The position numbers and the translations under genes are program-made. A model generated the notes under the pieces. The model ran no database searches, was not told the origin of the DNA, and worked only from the letters and a program-made list of their open reading frames with translations. DNA of 64,000 bases from Streptomyces sp. NBC_01428 (GTDB lineage: Bacteria; Actinomycetota; Actinomycetes; Streptomycetales; Streptomycetaceae), in contig NZ_CP109499.1 in assembly GCF_036231965.1 (NCBI RefSeq), positions 6,262,001 to 6,326,000 of the forward strand, in the 5' to 3' direction. Below, piece by piece: positions 44,529-51,641 of the stretch; within the stretch, counting starts at the first letter, position 1; each line of letters begins with the position of its first letter.

Positions 44529-44600
44529 CCGACTGACTATAGACAGCCGTGCGCGCCGCTTGCTAGCGTCGCCCCGTCGAACTAAGTCAGTCGACTGACT
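44521..44600. promoter_or_regulatory. Divergent tetR/SDR promoter with two GACTGACT palindromes
   Basis: Operator 1: TCAGTC-ACCC-GACTGA (44521-44536), over the tetR start. Operator 2: AGTCAGTCGACTGACT (44585-44600), a perfect 16-bp palindrome in the SDR leader. Between them are a plus-strand promoter TAGACA-18 nt-TAGCGT (44540-44569) and a minus-strand TATAGT (44541-44536). Both transcripts would be blocked by a bound TetR. Confidence 0.75.
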
Positions 44601-44622
44601 AAATCTTCACGAGGAGACCGGC

Positions 44623-45444
44623 ATGTACGTGGTGACAGGAGCGACCGGGAACGTGGGACGGGCGCTGGTGCGCAGGCTCGACGACGCGGCGCTGCCGGTG
44701 ACGGCGGTGGCCCGGCGGATCACCGGCGCGGACGTGCCCGAAGGCGTCCGGACGGTGGCGGCCGACCTCGCCGAACCCGCCGGGCTGGGCCCCGCGTTCG
44801 ACGGGGCCGAGGCGCTGTTCCTGCTGGTGGCGGGGGAGGACCCGCACGGCGTCCTGGGCGCGGCGAAAACCGCCGGCGTCCGGCGGGTGGTGCTGCTGTC
44901 CTCGCAGGGCGTCGGCACCCGGCCGCAGGCCTACGAACACCCGGCCCGCTTCGAGCGGGCGGTACGGGAGTCGGGCCTGGACTGGACCGTCCTGCGGTCC
45001 GGCGGGATGGCCACCAACGCGTTCGCCTGGGCCGGATCCGTCCGGGCCCGCCGCGAGGCCGCGGCCCCGTTCGGCGACGTCGGGCTGCCGTTCGTCGACC
45101 CCGACGACGTGGCCGCCGTCGCGGCCGCCGCGTTGCACGGGGAGGGCCACGCCGGGGCCACCTACACGCTGACCGGTCCCGCCGCGACGACCCCGCGGGA
45201 ACGCGCCGCCGCCATCGCCGCCGCACTGGGCGAGCCCGTGCGCTTCACCGAGCAGACCCGCGAGGAGGCGCACACGCAGATGGCGGCCTTCATGCCGCTG
45301 CCGGTGGTCGAGGGCACCCTCGCCATCCTCGGCGAACCGACGGAGGAGGAGCGCCGGGCCGGCCCCGACGTGGAGCGGGTGCTGGGCCGCGCGCCGGGCA
45401 CGTTCGCCGGCTGGGCGCGGCGCAACGCGGCGGCGTTCCGCTGA
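44623..45444 (+). CDS. NmrA-like SDR family NAD(P)-binding oxidoreductase
   Basis: 273 residues. The nucleotide-binding start VVTGATGNVGRALVRRL is of the atypical SDR (GxxGxxG) type, followed by LFLLVAGEDPHGVLGAAKTAGVRRVVLLSSQG and DWTVLRSGGMATNAFAW, as in NmrA/QOR2-like quinone reductases. GAGGAG lies 7 nt before the ATG. It is divergent from a TetR gene with shared palindromic operators, a usual set-up for electrophile or antibiotic-inducible reductases. Confidence 0.87.
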   Translation: MYVVTGATGNVGRALVRRLDDAALPVTAVARRITGADVPEGVRTVAADLAEPAGLGPAFDGAEALFLLVAGEDPHGVLGAAKTAGVRRVVLLSSQGVGTRPQAYEHPARFERAVRESGLDWTVLRSGGMATNAFAWAGSVRARREAAAPFGDVGLPFVDPDDVAAVAAAALHGEGHAGATYTLTGPAATTPRERAAAIAAALGEPVRFTEQTREEAHTQMAAFMPLPVVEGTLAILGEPTEEERRAGPDVERVLGRAPGTFAGWARRNAAAFR

Positions 45445-45481
45445 GCGGACGGGAGGCGCGGCCGTCCCCGCCGGCCTCTCC

Positions 45482-46303
45482 TCAGGCGCCGAGTTCGGCC
45501 AGCACCGCGTCGGTGAACGGGGTCCACGCCTCGATCGCCCAGGGTCCGAAGGCCCGGTCCGTCAGGGCGACGCAGGCGGCACCCGCGACCGGGTCGACCC
45601 ACAGGAACGTACCGGACTGGCCGAAGTGGCCGAAGGTCCGCGGGGAGGACGAACTCCCCGTCCAGTGCGGCGACTTGGAGTCGCGGATCTCGAAGCCGAG
45701 ACCCCAGTCGTTGGGGCTGCGGTGTCCGTAGCCGGGCAGGACGCCCTTCGTGCCCGGGTACTGCACGGTCATCGCCTCCGCGACCGTGCGCGGGTCCAGC
45801 AGCCGGGGGGCCTGGAGCTCGGCGGCGAAACGGACGAGGTCCTCGACCGTCGAGACACCGTCCTTGGCGGGGGAGCCGTCCAGTGTCGTCGCGGTCATGC
45901 CGAGCGGTTCGAGGACCGCCTGGCGCAGGTACACCGCGAAGGGCATCTCCGCGGCCTTGGCGATGTGGTCCCCGAGCACCTCGAAACCGGCGTTGGAGTA
46001 CAGCCGCCGCTCACCGGGCGCGGAGGTCACCCGGTGTTCGTCGAAGGCGAGACCGGAGGTGTGCGCGAGCAGATGCCGGACCGTCGAGCCGGGAGGCCCG
46101 GCCGGTTCGTCGAGCTCGATCGCCCCCTCCTCGTACGCGACGAGCGCGGCGTACGCGGCGAGCGGCTTGGTGACCGAGGCGAGGGCGAACCGGTGCTGCC
46201 CCGGGCCCTGGGTGCCCACGACCGTGCCGTCCGCGCGGACGACCGCGGCGGCGGCGGTGGGAACGGGCCAGTTCGCGATCAGCGCCAGACTCTGCAAAGA
46301 CAT
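45482..46303 (-). CDS. Beta-lactamase-family serine hydrolase (class C/esterase type)
   Basis: 273 residues, no signal peptide, so cytoplasmic. The SxxK nucleophile is Ser43-Lys46 (ASVTKPLAAYAALVA), the YxN motif is YSNAG near residue 101, and the third box is HFGQSG near 230. Typical of esterase/D-Ala-D-Ala-peptidase-like relatives rather than true resistance beta-lactamases, which are exported. A TAGGCT -10 box lies 7 nt before the ATG. It is convergent with the SDR gene. Confidence 0.87.
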   Translation of the reverse strand: MSLQSLALIANWPVPTAAAAVVRADGTVVGTQGPGQHRFALASVTKPLAAYAALVAYEEGAIELDEPAGPPGSTVRHLLAHTSGLAFDEHRVTSAPGERRLYSNAGFEVLGDHIAKAAEMPFAVYLRQAVLEPLGMTATTLDGSPAKDGVSTVEDLVRFAAELQAPRLLDPRTVAEAMTVQYPGTKGVLPGYGHRSPNDWGLGFEIRDSKSPHWTGSSSSPRTFGHFGQSGTFLWVDPVAGAACVALTDRAFGPWAIEAWTPFTDAVLAELGA

Positions 46304-46310
46304 GCGGCCG

Positions 46311-46316
46311 AGCCTA
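46311..46316 (-). promoter_or_regulatory. -10 box of leaderless serine-hydrolase promoter
   Basis: TAGGCT on the minus strand, 7 nt before the ATG at 46303; it lies in the short gap behind the GNAT gene. Confidence 0.55.
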
Positions 46317-46322
46317 AGCCGC

Positions 46323-46793
46323 TCACAGGGTCAGCCGCATCGAGGGGTCGGGCTTGCGGACGAAGCCGAGGGACGCGTACAGCGGCTCGGCCTCGGCGGA
46401 CGCGTTGAGGTCGACCTGCCCGACGCCCCGCTCGCGGAACCAGTCGAGGAGCGTCTCCATGCAGGCGCGGGCGTACCCGCGGCGCCGGGCGTCGGGGTCG
46501 GTGGCGACACTGAAGACGTGCCCGACCGCGCCGTGCGGGTTCTCCGCCCGCCCGATCCGGTACTCGACCGTCCCGGCGACGAGGGCCGCGAGCGCGCCGG
46601 GCCGGTCCGGGTGGTCGACCACGAAGGCCACGAAGGACTCCTGCGGATCGGCGAGCTTCGCGCGTACGGTGGGCAGCGAGGCGGCATGCCACGCGCTGGA
46701 GCTGTCGGCGGCGAAGACCGAGTCGATCATCACCTGGCGCAGGCGGAGCACTTCCCGGGCGTCTTCGGCTGTGGCACGGCGTACGAGACTCAT
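46323..46793 (-). CDS. GNAT family N-acetyltransferase
   Basis: 156 residues. The acetyl-CoA loop is VFSVATDPDARRRGYARACMETLLDWF (Q/RxxGxG/A type, about residues 92-118), followed by VDLNASAEAEPLYASLGFVRK. The start at 46793 is set by a TAGCGT -10 box exactly 7 nt upstream (leaderless); the frame remains open far upstream into the MerR gene but is not coding there. The substrate is unknown. Divergent from merR. Confidence 0.87.
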   Translation of the reverse strand: MSLVRRATAEDAREVLRLRQVMIDSVFAADSSSAWHAASLPTVRAKLADPQESFVAFVVDHPDRPGALAALVAGTVEYRIGRAENPHGAVGHVFSVATDPDARRRGYARACMETLLDWFRERGVGQVDLNASAEAEPLYASLGFVRKPDPSMRLTL

Positions 46794-46800
46794 GATCGGC

Positions 46801-46806
46801 ACGCTA
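46801..46806 (-). promoter_or_regulatory. -10 box of leaderless GNAT promoter
   Basis: TAGCGT on the minus strand, 7 nt before the ATG at 46793. Confidence 0.6.
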
Positions 46807-46851
46807 GCCACCCGCACCGGGGCGCGTCCTCGCATTTTCGGCGGATTCCGC

Positions 46852-46882
46852 TTGCTTCGAGTGCACTCCAAGGTTTTAGCGT
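46852..46882 (+). promoter_or_regulatory. MerR-type promoter with 19-bp spacer and operator
   Basis: -35 TTGCTT (46852-46857), 19-nt spacer, -10 TAGCGT (46877-46882), then 7 nt to the ATG. The spacer contains CTTCGAGTGCACTCCAAG, a near-perfect palindrome. A 19-bp spacer with a central operator is the hallmark of MerR-activated promoters. Confidence 0.8.
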
Positions 46883-46889
46883 GGGGGCC

Positions 46890-47366
46890 ATGACCGTGAT
46901 GGAGACGACAGCCGAGGCCGTCGAGACCGACGCCGACACCTGCGCCGGACCGCCCGAGGGCGACCGGCGCCCGGACGGCCAGGACAACTACACGATCAGC
47001 GAGGTCGCCGCGTACACAGGCCTCAGCGCGCACACCCTGCGCTGGTACGAGCGCATCGGGCTTATGCCGCACATCGACCGCTCGCACACCGGCCAGCGCC
47101 GCTACAGCAACCGTGACCTGGACTGGCTCGGCCTGGTCGGCAAGCTCCGGCTCACCGGGATGCCGGTCGCCGACATGGTGCGGTACGCCGAGATGGTGCG
47201 CGCGGGCGACCACACCTACCGGGAGCGCTACGAACTCCTGGAGGCGACCCGACGGGACGTCAAGGCCCGGATCGCGGAGCTCCAGGACACCCTCGCGGTG
47301 CTCGACCGCAAGATCAGCTTCTACGGTGACGCCGGGCGGGCACTGGCGTCGGAGAGGTCCCGATGA
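46890..47366 (+). CDS. MerR family transcriptional regulator
   Basis: 158 residues. HTH and wing: YTISEVAAYTGLSAHTLRWYERIGLMPHIDRSHTGQRRYSNRDLDWLGLV (about residues 34-83), then a dimerisation coiled coil (RYELLEATRRDVKARIAELQDTLAVLDRKISFY). No metal-binding cysteines, so a small-molecule or redox-independent sensor is likely. A leaderless MerR-type promoter precedes it. Its TGA overlaps the ATG of the aldo/keto reductase (ATGA). Confidence 0.9.
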   Translation: MTVMETTAEAVETDADTCAGPPEGDRRPDGQDNYTISEVAAYTGLSAHTLRWYERIGLMPHIDRSHTGQRRYSNRDLDWLGLVGKLRLTGMPVADMVRYAEMVRAGDHTYRERYELLEATRRDVKARIAELQDTLAVLDRKISFYGDAGRALASERSR

Positions 47367-48379
47367 CGGACAGCAGGATCGCGACGGCACGGCTCGGCGC
47401 GGACGGACCCGAGGTCGGTGTGCAGGGTCTCGGCTGCATGGGGATGAGCTGGGCGTACGGGCCGCCGGACGCCGAACAGTCCCGGGCCGCCCTGAGCCGG
47501 GCGCTGGAGCTGGGCGTGACCCTCTTCGACACCGCCGACGCCTACGGCAAGGGGGAGAACGAGACCTTCCTGTCCTCCTTCGTCGGAGCGCACCGGGACG
47601 ACCTCGTCATCGCCACCAAGTTCGCGCTGACCAGCTCGCCGGACGACCCCTACAAGCGGATCGTCCGCAACGACGCGCCCTACATCCGCGCGGCCGTCGA
47701 GGCGAGCCTGCGCCGGCTGGACGTCGACGTGATCGACCTCTACTACATGCACCGCCGGGACGTGGACATCCCCATCGAGGAGACCGTCGGGGTCATGGCC
47801 GAACTGGTCCGCGAGGGCAAGGTCAAGCACCTCGGGCTGAGCGAGGTCACCGCCGGCGAACTGCGGGCCGCCCACGACGTCCACCCCATCACCGCCGTGC
47901 AGTCCGAGTGGTCGCTGTTCAGCCGCGACATCGAGGCGGCCGTGGTGCCCGCGGCCCGCGAACTCGGGGTCACCCTGGTGCCGTACTCACCGCTCGGCCG
48001 CGGCTTCCTCACGGGATCGTTCGCCAACGCCGACGAGGACCTGACCTCGGACGACTTCCGTCGCACGATGCCCCGCTTCACCGGCGAGAACGCGAGCGCC
48101 AACGCCGCCCTCCTCGAACCGGTCCGCACGGTCGCCGCCGCGCACGGGGCCTCGCTCGGCCAGATCGCGCTGGCCTGGGTCCAGCAGCGCGGCAGCGTCC
48201 ACGGACTGACCGTCGTGCCGATCCCGGGGACCACCAAGAGCCGGCGGGTGGAGGAGAACACGGCGGCCACCCGCATCGTCCTGACCGACGGCGAACTGGC
48301 CCTCCTGGAGCCGATCGCGGGCAAGGTGGCGGGCGACCGCTACGCGGACATGACGTTCTCGTCCGCCGGCCGCGAGTGA
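47363..48379 (+). CDS. Aldo/keto reductase
   Basis: 338 residues. Catalytic tetrad: Asp in LFDTADAYG, Tyr in the same motif, Lys in VIATKFAL and His in LYYMHRRDVD. The NADP-binding end has VVPIPGTTKSRRVEEN. It resembles the AKR13-type bacterial reductases that reduce small aldehydes. It is co-translated with merR, so induction by the reductase's substrate through MerR is a reasonable guess. Confidence 0.93.
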   Translation: MTDSRIATARLGADGPEVGVQGLGCMGMSWAYGPPDAEQSRAALSRALELGVTLFDTADAYGKGENETFLSSFVGAHRDDLVIATKFALTSSPDDPYKRIVRNDAPYIRAAVEASLRRLDVDVIDLYYMHRRDVDIPIEETVGVMAELVREGKVKHLGLSEVTAGELRAAHDVHPITAVQSEWSLFSRDIEAAVVPAARELGVTLVPYSPLGRGFLTGSFANADEDLTSDDFRRTMPRFTGENASANAALLEPVRTVAAAHGASLGQIALAWVQQRGSVHGLTVVPIPGTTKSRRVEENTAATRIVLTDGELALLEPIAGKVAGDRYADMTFSSAGRE

Positions 48380-48440
48380 GCGCCGGGTAGCCGCCCGGGC
48401 GCGCCGGGCATCACGGGGCGGGCGGGACCCGGCGCACGCC

Positions 48441-49295
48441 CTAGAGCTGCGCCAGGAGTTCCGCCTTCTTGGTGGAGAACTCCTCGTCGGTGACGAGCCC
48501 CGCCTCGTGCAGCTCGCCGAGGTGCCGGATCCGGTCGGCGATGTCGGCCGGGTCCCGGCGCGGCACGGCGGACGCGGTCACCGGCGCGGGGCTCGCGGAG
48601 CGCGCCGCGGCCAGCACGGCCGCCGCGAACGGCAGGGACTCGTGGACCGGTCCGTAGCCGAGACCGAAGACCACGGCCGCGGGGTCCTGGTCCGCCTGCG
48701 CGGGCTGCGCGATGACGGGCTCGCGCCGCAGCAGACGCAGATGGCCCTCGAACACCTCCGGGGAACGCCATTCGACGCCGCTCAGCGCGGAGACCGGGAA
48801 CGTCTGGTCGCCGGCCTTCCACTTCGCCGACGAGGCGCCCGTCCAGAACCAGCGGAAGGACACCGCCTTGCCGTCGAAGGAGGCTTTCCCGTCGTACGCC
48901 TTGAAGCTGAGGGGTGCCTCGGGCGGTTCCACCAGGAAGCGCTCGGCCGGTTCGTCGTCCGCGGTGAGCCGGGCGCGCAGTTCGTCCGCGTAGTACTCGG
49001 CGAGTGTCTCGCGCTCGGCGGGCAGCACCAGGCGGTAGGGGTCGCACCCCTCCTTGAGCTGTCCCGCGGCCGCCTCCATGAGGGGGTCGGCGCCGGGTCT
49101 CGGCACCGCGCGCAGCACGACCGTGCCCCGCTTCCCGGGCGTGAGCGTCACCGCCGCGACCGCGTCGAGAGGGATGCGGCGTTCGCCGAGCGCCTGGAAC
49201 AGCTTCGGCGTGCGGATCCCCCGTTCGAAGCGGATGACCACGGAGTCGGACTCGAACTCCCAGGCGGCATGCAATCCGGCCAGTACGTCACCCAT
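48441..49295 (-). CDS. DUF4429 protein with C-terminal SHOCT domain
   Basis: 284 residues. Two DUF4429 repeats (PH-like; WEFESDSVVIRFERGIRTPKLFQALGERRIPL and later FDGKAVSFRWFW) are followed by an Ala-rich linker and a C-terminal SHOCT motif (IADRIRHLGELHEAGLVTDEEFSTKKAELLAQL). The start at 49295 is decided by a TACGAT -10 box 7 nt upstream; another ATG three codons earlier overlaps that spacing. Function is unknown; SHOCT motifs are oligomerisation segments. Confidence 0.82.
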   Translation of the reverse strand: MGDVLAGLHAAWEFESDSVVIRFERGIRTPKLFQALGERRIPLDAVAAVTLTPGKRGTVVLRAVPRPGADPLMEAAAGQLKEGCDPYRLVLPAERETLAEYYADELRARLTADDEPAERFLVEPPEAPLSFKAYDGKASFDGKAVSFRWFWTGASSAKWKAGDQTFPVSALSGVEWRSPEVFEGHLRLLRREPVIAQPAQADQDPAAVVFGLGYGPVHESLPFAAAVLAAARSASPAPVTASAVPRRDPADIADRIRHLGELHEAGLVTDEEFSTKKAELLAQL

Positions 49296-49302
49296 GCGGG
49301 CC

Positions 49303-49308
49303 ATCGTA
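49303..49308 (-). promoter_or_regulatory. -10 box of leaderless DUF4429 promoter
   Basis: TACGAT on the minus strand, 7 nt before the ATG at 49295. Confidence 0.55.
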
Positions 49309-49371
49309 TGCGGCACGCAAGCCTCCGTCGCCTCTCCGGGCGGACCGCGATTCTTTCGGTCTCTACGCGCG

Positions 49372-50580
49372 TCAGGCCGCTGTCGCGGCGGACAAACCCG
49401 CCCGGCAGCCGCCGTCGTCGTGCGCGCATCGGACCGCGCGGTACGCGCCAATGCCGATCTCCGCGAAGTTGCGGAGACTTTCCGTTCCCGGCTGGAAGTA
49501 GCCGGCGTGTCCCTTCGCCCCGTCGGCGGACAGGAGGCGCGCCCCGAACCCCTTCGACACCGGGTCCGCGCCGTGCCCGAGGCCGCCGACCTCCAGATGG
49601 GGCACGTCCCGGATCCAGTCGTCCGCGTCGCGCATCGCCCACACCCGGGCAGTGGTGTGCAGACCGGCGGTGTTCGCCGCCCGCATGCCGGGGCTGCCCG
49701 CCACCGCTATGTCGGAGACCCGGGAGGGCAGCGAGTGGGCCGCCACCCCGCACAGCACCGAGCCGTAGCTGTGGCAGTAGAGCGCGACCGGCTTGGTCCC
49801 CGGTAGTGCCCGGAGCAGCGCGTTCAGCCGTACCGCGCCTTCCTGGGCGCGCATCGCGGTGGCCGAGTCGATGCCGAGCCCGCTGGGTGCCGTGTAGTCG
49901 GCCCACGCGATGACGGCCGTCCGCGCAGCGGGGTCGGCCGCGCGCTGCGCCGCGTACAGCGAACTCGCCATGCCGACGGGCGCGGAGTACTGCTTGTCCG
50001 TGCGCTGGAAGGTGAGCAGGTCGGTGTCGACGCCGGGCACCACGACGGAGACGCGCCGGGCGGTGTCGAGGTCGCCGAACACCTCGGCGATCCGGCCCGA
50101 TCCGTTGGGGTCGAAGGCGAGGATCTTCCGGTCGCCGTCCAGCAGTGCCTCGTAGCGGTGCATCCGGCGGCCGGCGTCGTACTGGCCGACGGCGGAGAAC
50201 CGCTTGTCGTGCGTGCGCCGTTGTTCGACCTTGCGTTCGTGTTGCAGCGCGAGGCGGTTGGCCTGGTACCGCAGGGTCACCGGGGCGCCGTTCATGTTGC
50301 CGACCGCGAGCGGATAGCGGTGGGCGAGCCGAGCACGCTGGTGGGCGTCGAGCGTGTCGAAGAAGCCGGCCAGCCGGGCGGGCGTGGCGTCCGGGTCCGG
50401 AAGCCGGTGTCCGGCGATGCTGCCGTGCTCCCACGCGGAGCGGGACGCCTGGAGCGGGGAGGGTGCCCGGTGGCTGTGGAGCGCGGTCCAGCCACTGGTG
50501 GCCAGCATCACGAACACCACGGCCAGCGCGAGCAGCGCACGCCAGGCGTTGAGTTGGGGGGTGGAGTCGAAGGAAGTCAC
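49372..50580 (-). CDS. DUF1023-type alpha/beta hydrolase, membrane-anchored
   Basis: 402 residues from GTG. One N-terminal hydrophobic segment (LLALAVVFVMLATSGWTAL) anchors or exports the protein. The nucleophile elbow is ALYCHSYGSVLCG (Ser near residue 275), followed by DIAVAGSPGM and DWIRDVPHLEVGGLGHGADPVSKGFGA with likely Asp and His of the triad. DUF1023 hydrolases are common in actinobacteria, with mostly unknown substrates. A TAGGGT box is 9 nt before the GTG. Confidence 0.85.
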   Translation of the reverse strand: MTSFDSTPQLNAWRALLALAVVFVMLATSGWTALHSHRAPSPLQASRSAWEHGSIAGHRLPDPDATPARLAGFFDTLDAHQRARLAHRYPLAVGNMNGAPVTLRYQANRLALQHERKVEQRRTHDKRFSAVGQYDAGRRMHRYEALLDGDRKILAFDPNGSGRIAEVFGDLDTARRVSVVVPGVDTDLLTFQRTDKQYSAPVGMASSLYAAQRAADPAARTAVIAWADYTAPSGLGIDSATAMRAQEGAVRLNALLRALPGTKPVALYCHSYGSVLCGVAAHSLPSRVSDIAVAGSPGMRAANTAGLHTTARVWAMRDADDWIRDVPHLEVGGLGHGADPVSKGFGARLLSADGAKGHAGYFQPGTESLRNFAEIGIGAYRAVRCAHDDGGCRAGLSAATAA

Positions 50581-50765
50581 TGAGAGGACACCCTAGGAGA
50601 AGTGGGGTGCCTCCCGTTAAACGAGTGACTGGGATCACGTTTCTGGTGGGGTAATTGGGGCAAACCGGGTTCAGTTTGAGTTAAATAGTCACACTCTGTT
50701 GGCGAATTCCTGCGACGCGTGTGCGAGTTGTGACGCTCTGTGCGGGGTCTCGGGGGTCCTCGCTG

Positions 50766-51509
50766 TCATGACCCCGCAGAGGGCTCCGGCGGCTCGACGG
50801 ACGGCCGGTCCGGCCGGGTGTCCCACTTCTCCGCCAACGCGGGCCCCACATGGTCGAGATAGGAGGCCGTCAGCGCGCGGATCGCCGCCACGCTGGTGTC
50901 CTCGCCCGCGCCCCACCGGCGGCCCGTCACCCGCATCACCCCGCCGAACACCGCGACGGCGATGCGCGGCCGGGGGTCCGCGTCCACGTCGAGGCCCTCG
51001 CGCTCGGCGATCAGCCGCGCGATCTCCTCCTCGATCTCCTCCGAGCGGCGCAGGTGGGCCGCGAGCAGTGCGGGCGTCGACTCGATCAACTGGTAGGTGC
51101 GCATGTGGAGTTCGATCGGCACGACGGCCTCGATCGCCTCGCCGATGGTGTCCCAGCTCTCCAGGACGGCTCGCCGCAGCGCCTCCAACGGGGCCTCGTG
51201 GGACGGCCGTTCGCGCACGGCGTCGATGAAATGGGACTCGCTGAGCCGCTGCAGGAAGAGGGCGGCGTCCTCCTTGCCCGCGAAGTAGCGGAAGAAGGTG
51301 CGCTGCGAGACGTCGACGGCCTCGGCGATCTCGTCGACGGTGGTGCGCTCGTACCCCTGCGCGACGAAGAGTTCGAGGGCGGCCCGCAGCAGGGCGTCCC
51401 GGGTGCGCTGCTTCTTGCGCTCGCGCAGGCCGGGGCGGGGTGCCGCCGTCGTCGCGGCAGGCGTCGTCGCCGCTGCCGCCGGTCCGGCGCTGCCGCCCGT
51501 GTCCGTCAT
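50766..51509 (-). CDS. TetR family transcriptional regulator
   Basis: 247 residues. A ~30-residue Ala/Thr-rich N-terminus precedes the HTH: RDALLRAALELFVAQGYERTTVDEIAEAVDVSQRTFFRYFAGKEDAALF. The C-terminal domain is of the TetR_C_31/MftR-like type. GGGAGAGG lies about 8 nt before the ATG. It is divergent from the DHA2 exporter gene and probably represses it through the palindromes between them. Confidence 0.9.
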   Translation of the reverse strand: MTDTGGSAGPAAAATTPAATTAAPRPGLRERKKQRTRDALLRAALELFVAQGYERTTVDEIAEAVDVSQRTFFRYFAGKEDAALFLQRLSESHFIDAVRERPSHEAPLEALRRAVLESWDTIGEAIEAVVPIELHMRTYQLIESTPALLAAHLRRSEEIEEEIARLIAEREGLDVDADPRPRIAVAVFGGVMRVTGRRWGAGEDTSVAAIRALTASYLDHVGPALAEKWDTRPDRPSVEPPEPSAGS

Positions 51510-51572
51510 GGTCCCGGAACCTCTCCCTCGCGTCCCTCCCCGAACAGTCGGCCCAGTTCAGCCTATCTGTGA

Positions 51573-51634
51573 GTAACGTGACAGTTACCGACTTGTGAAT
51601 TGGTTTGTCAACTGTCAGTGACTGTCACTAGCCT
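51573..51634. promoter_or_regulatory. Operators and promoter between tetR and DHA2 exporter
   Basis: Two palindromes: GTAAC-GTGACA-GTTAC (51573-51588) and AGTGAC-T-GTCACT (51617-51629). The second fills the spacer of the exporter promoter TTGTCA-18 nt-TAGCCT (51605-51634). The exporter ATG follows 7 nt after the -10, so the mRNA is leaderless and binding would block transcription directly. Confidence 0.7.
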
Positions 51635-51641
51635 CGAAAAC

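Noticed and set aside
45482..46303. Antibiotic-resistance beta-lactamase as partner of the BLIP-like protein
   Set aside because: It has no signal peptide and its motifs (SVTK, YSN, HFG) fit esterase-like class C relatives; it is 32 kb away.
48380..48440. Hairpin between aldo/keto reductase and DUF4429 genes
   Set aside because: The pairing arms are about 38 nt apart with competing inner pairings; too weak to list as a terminator.
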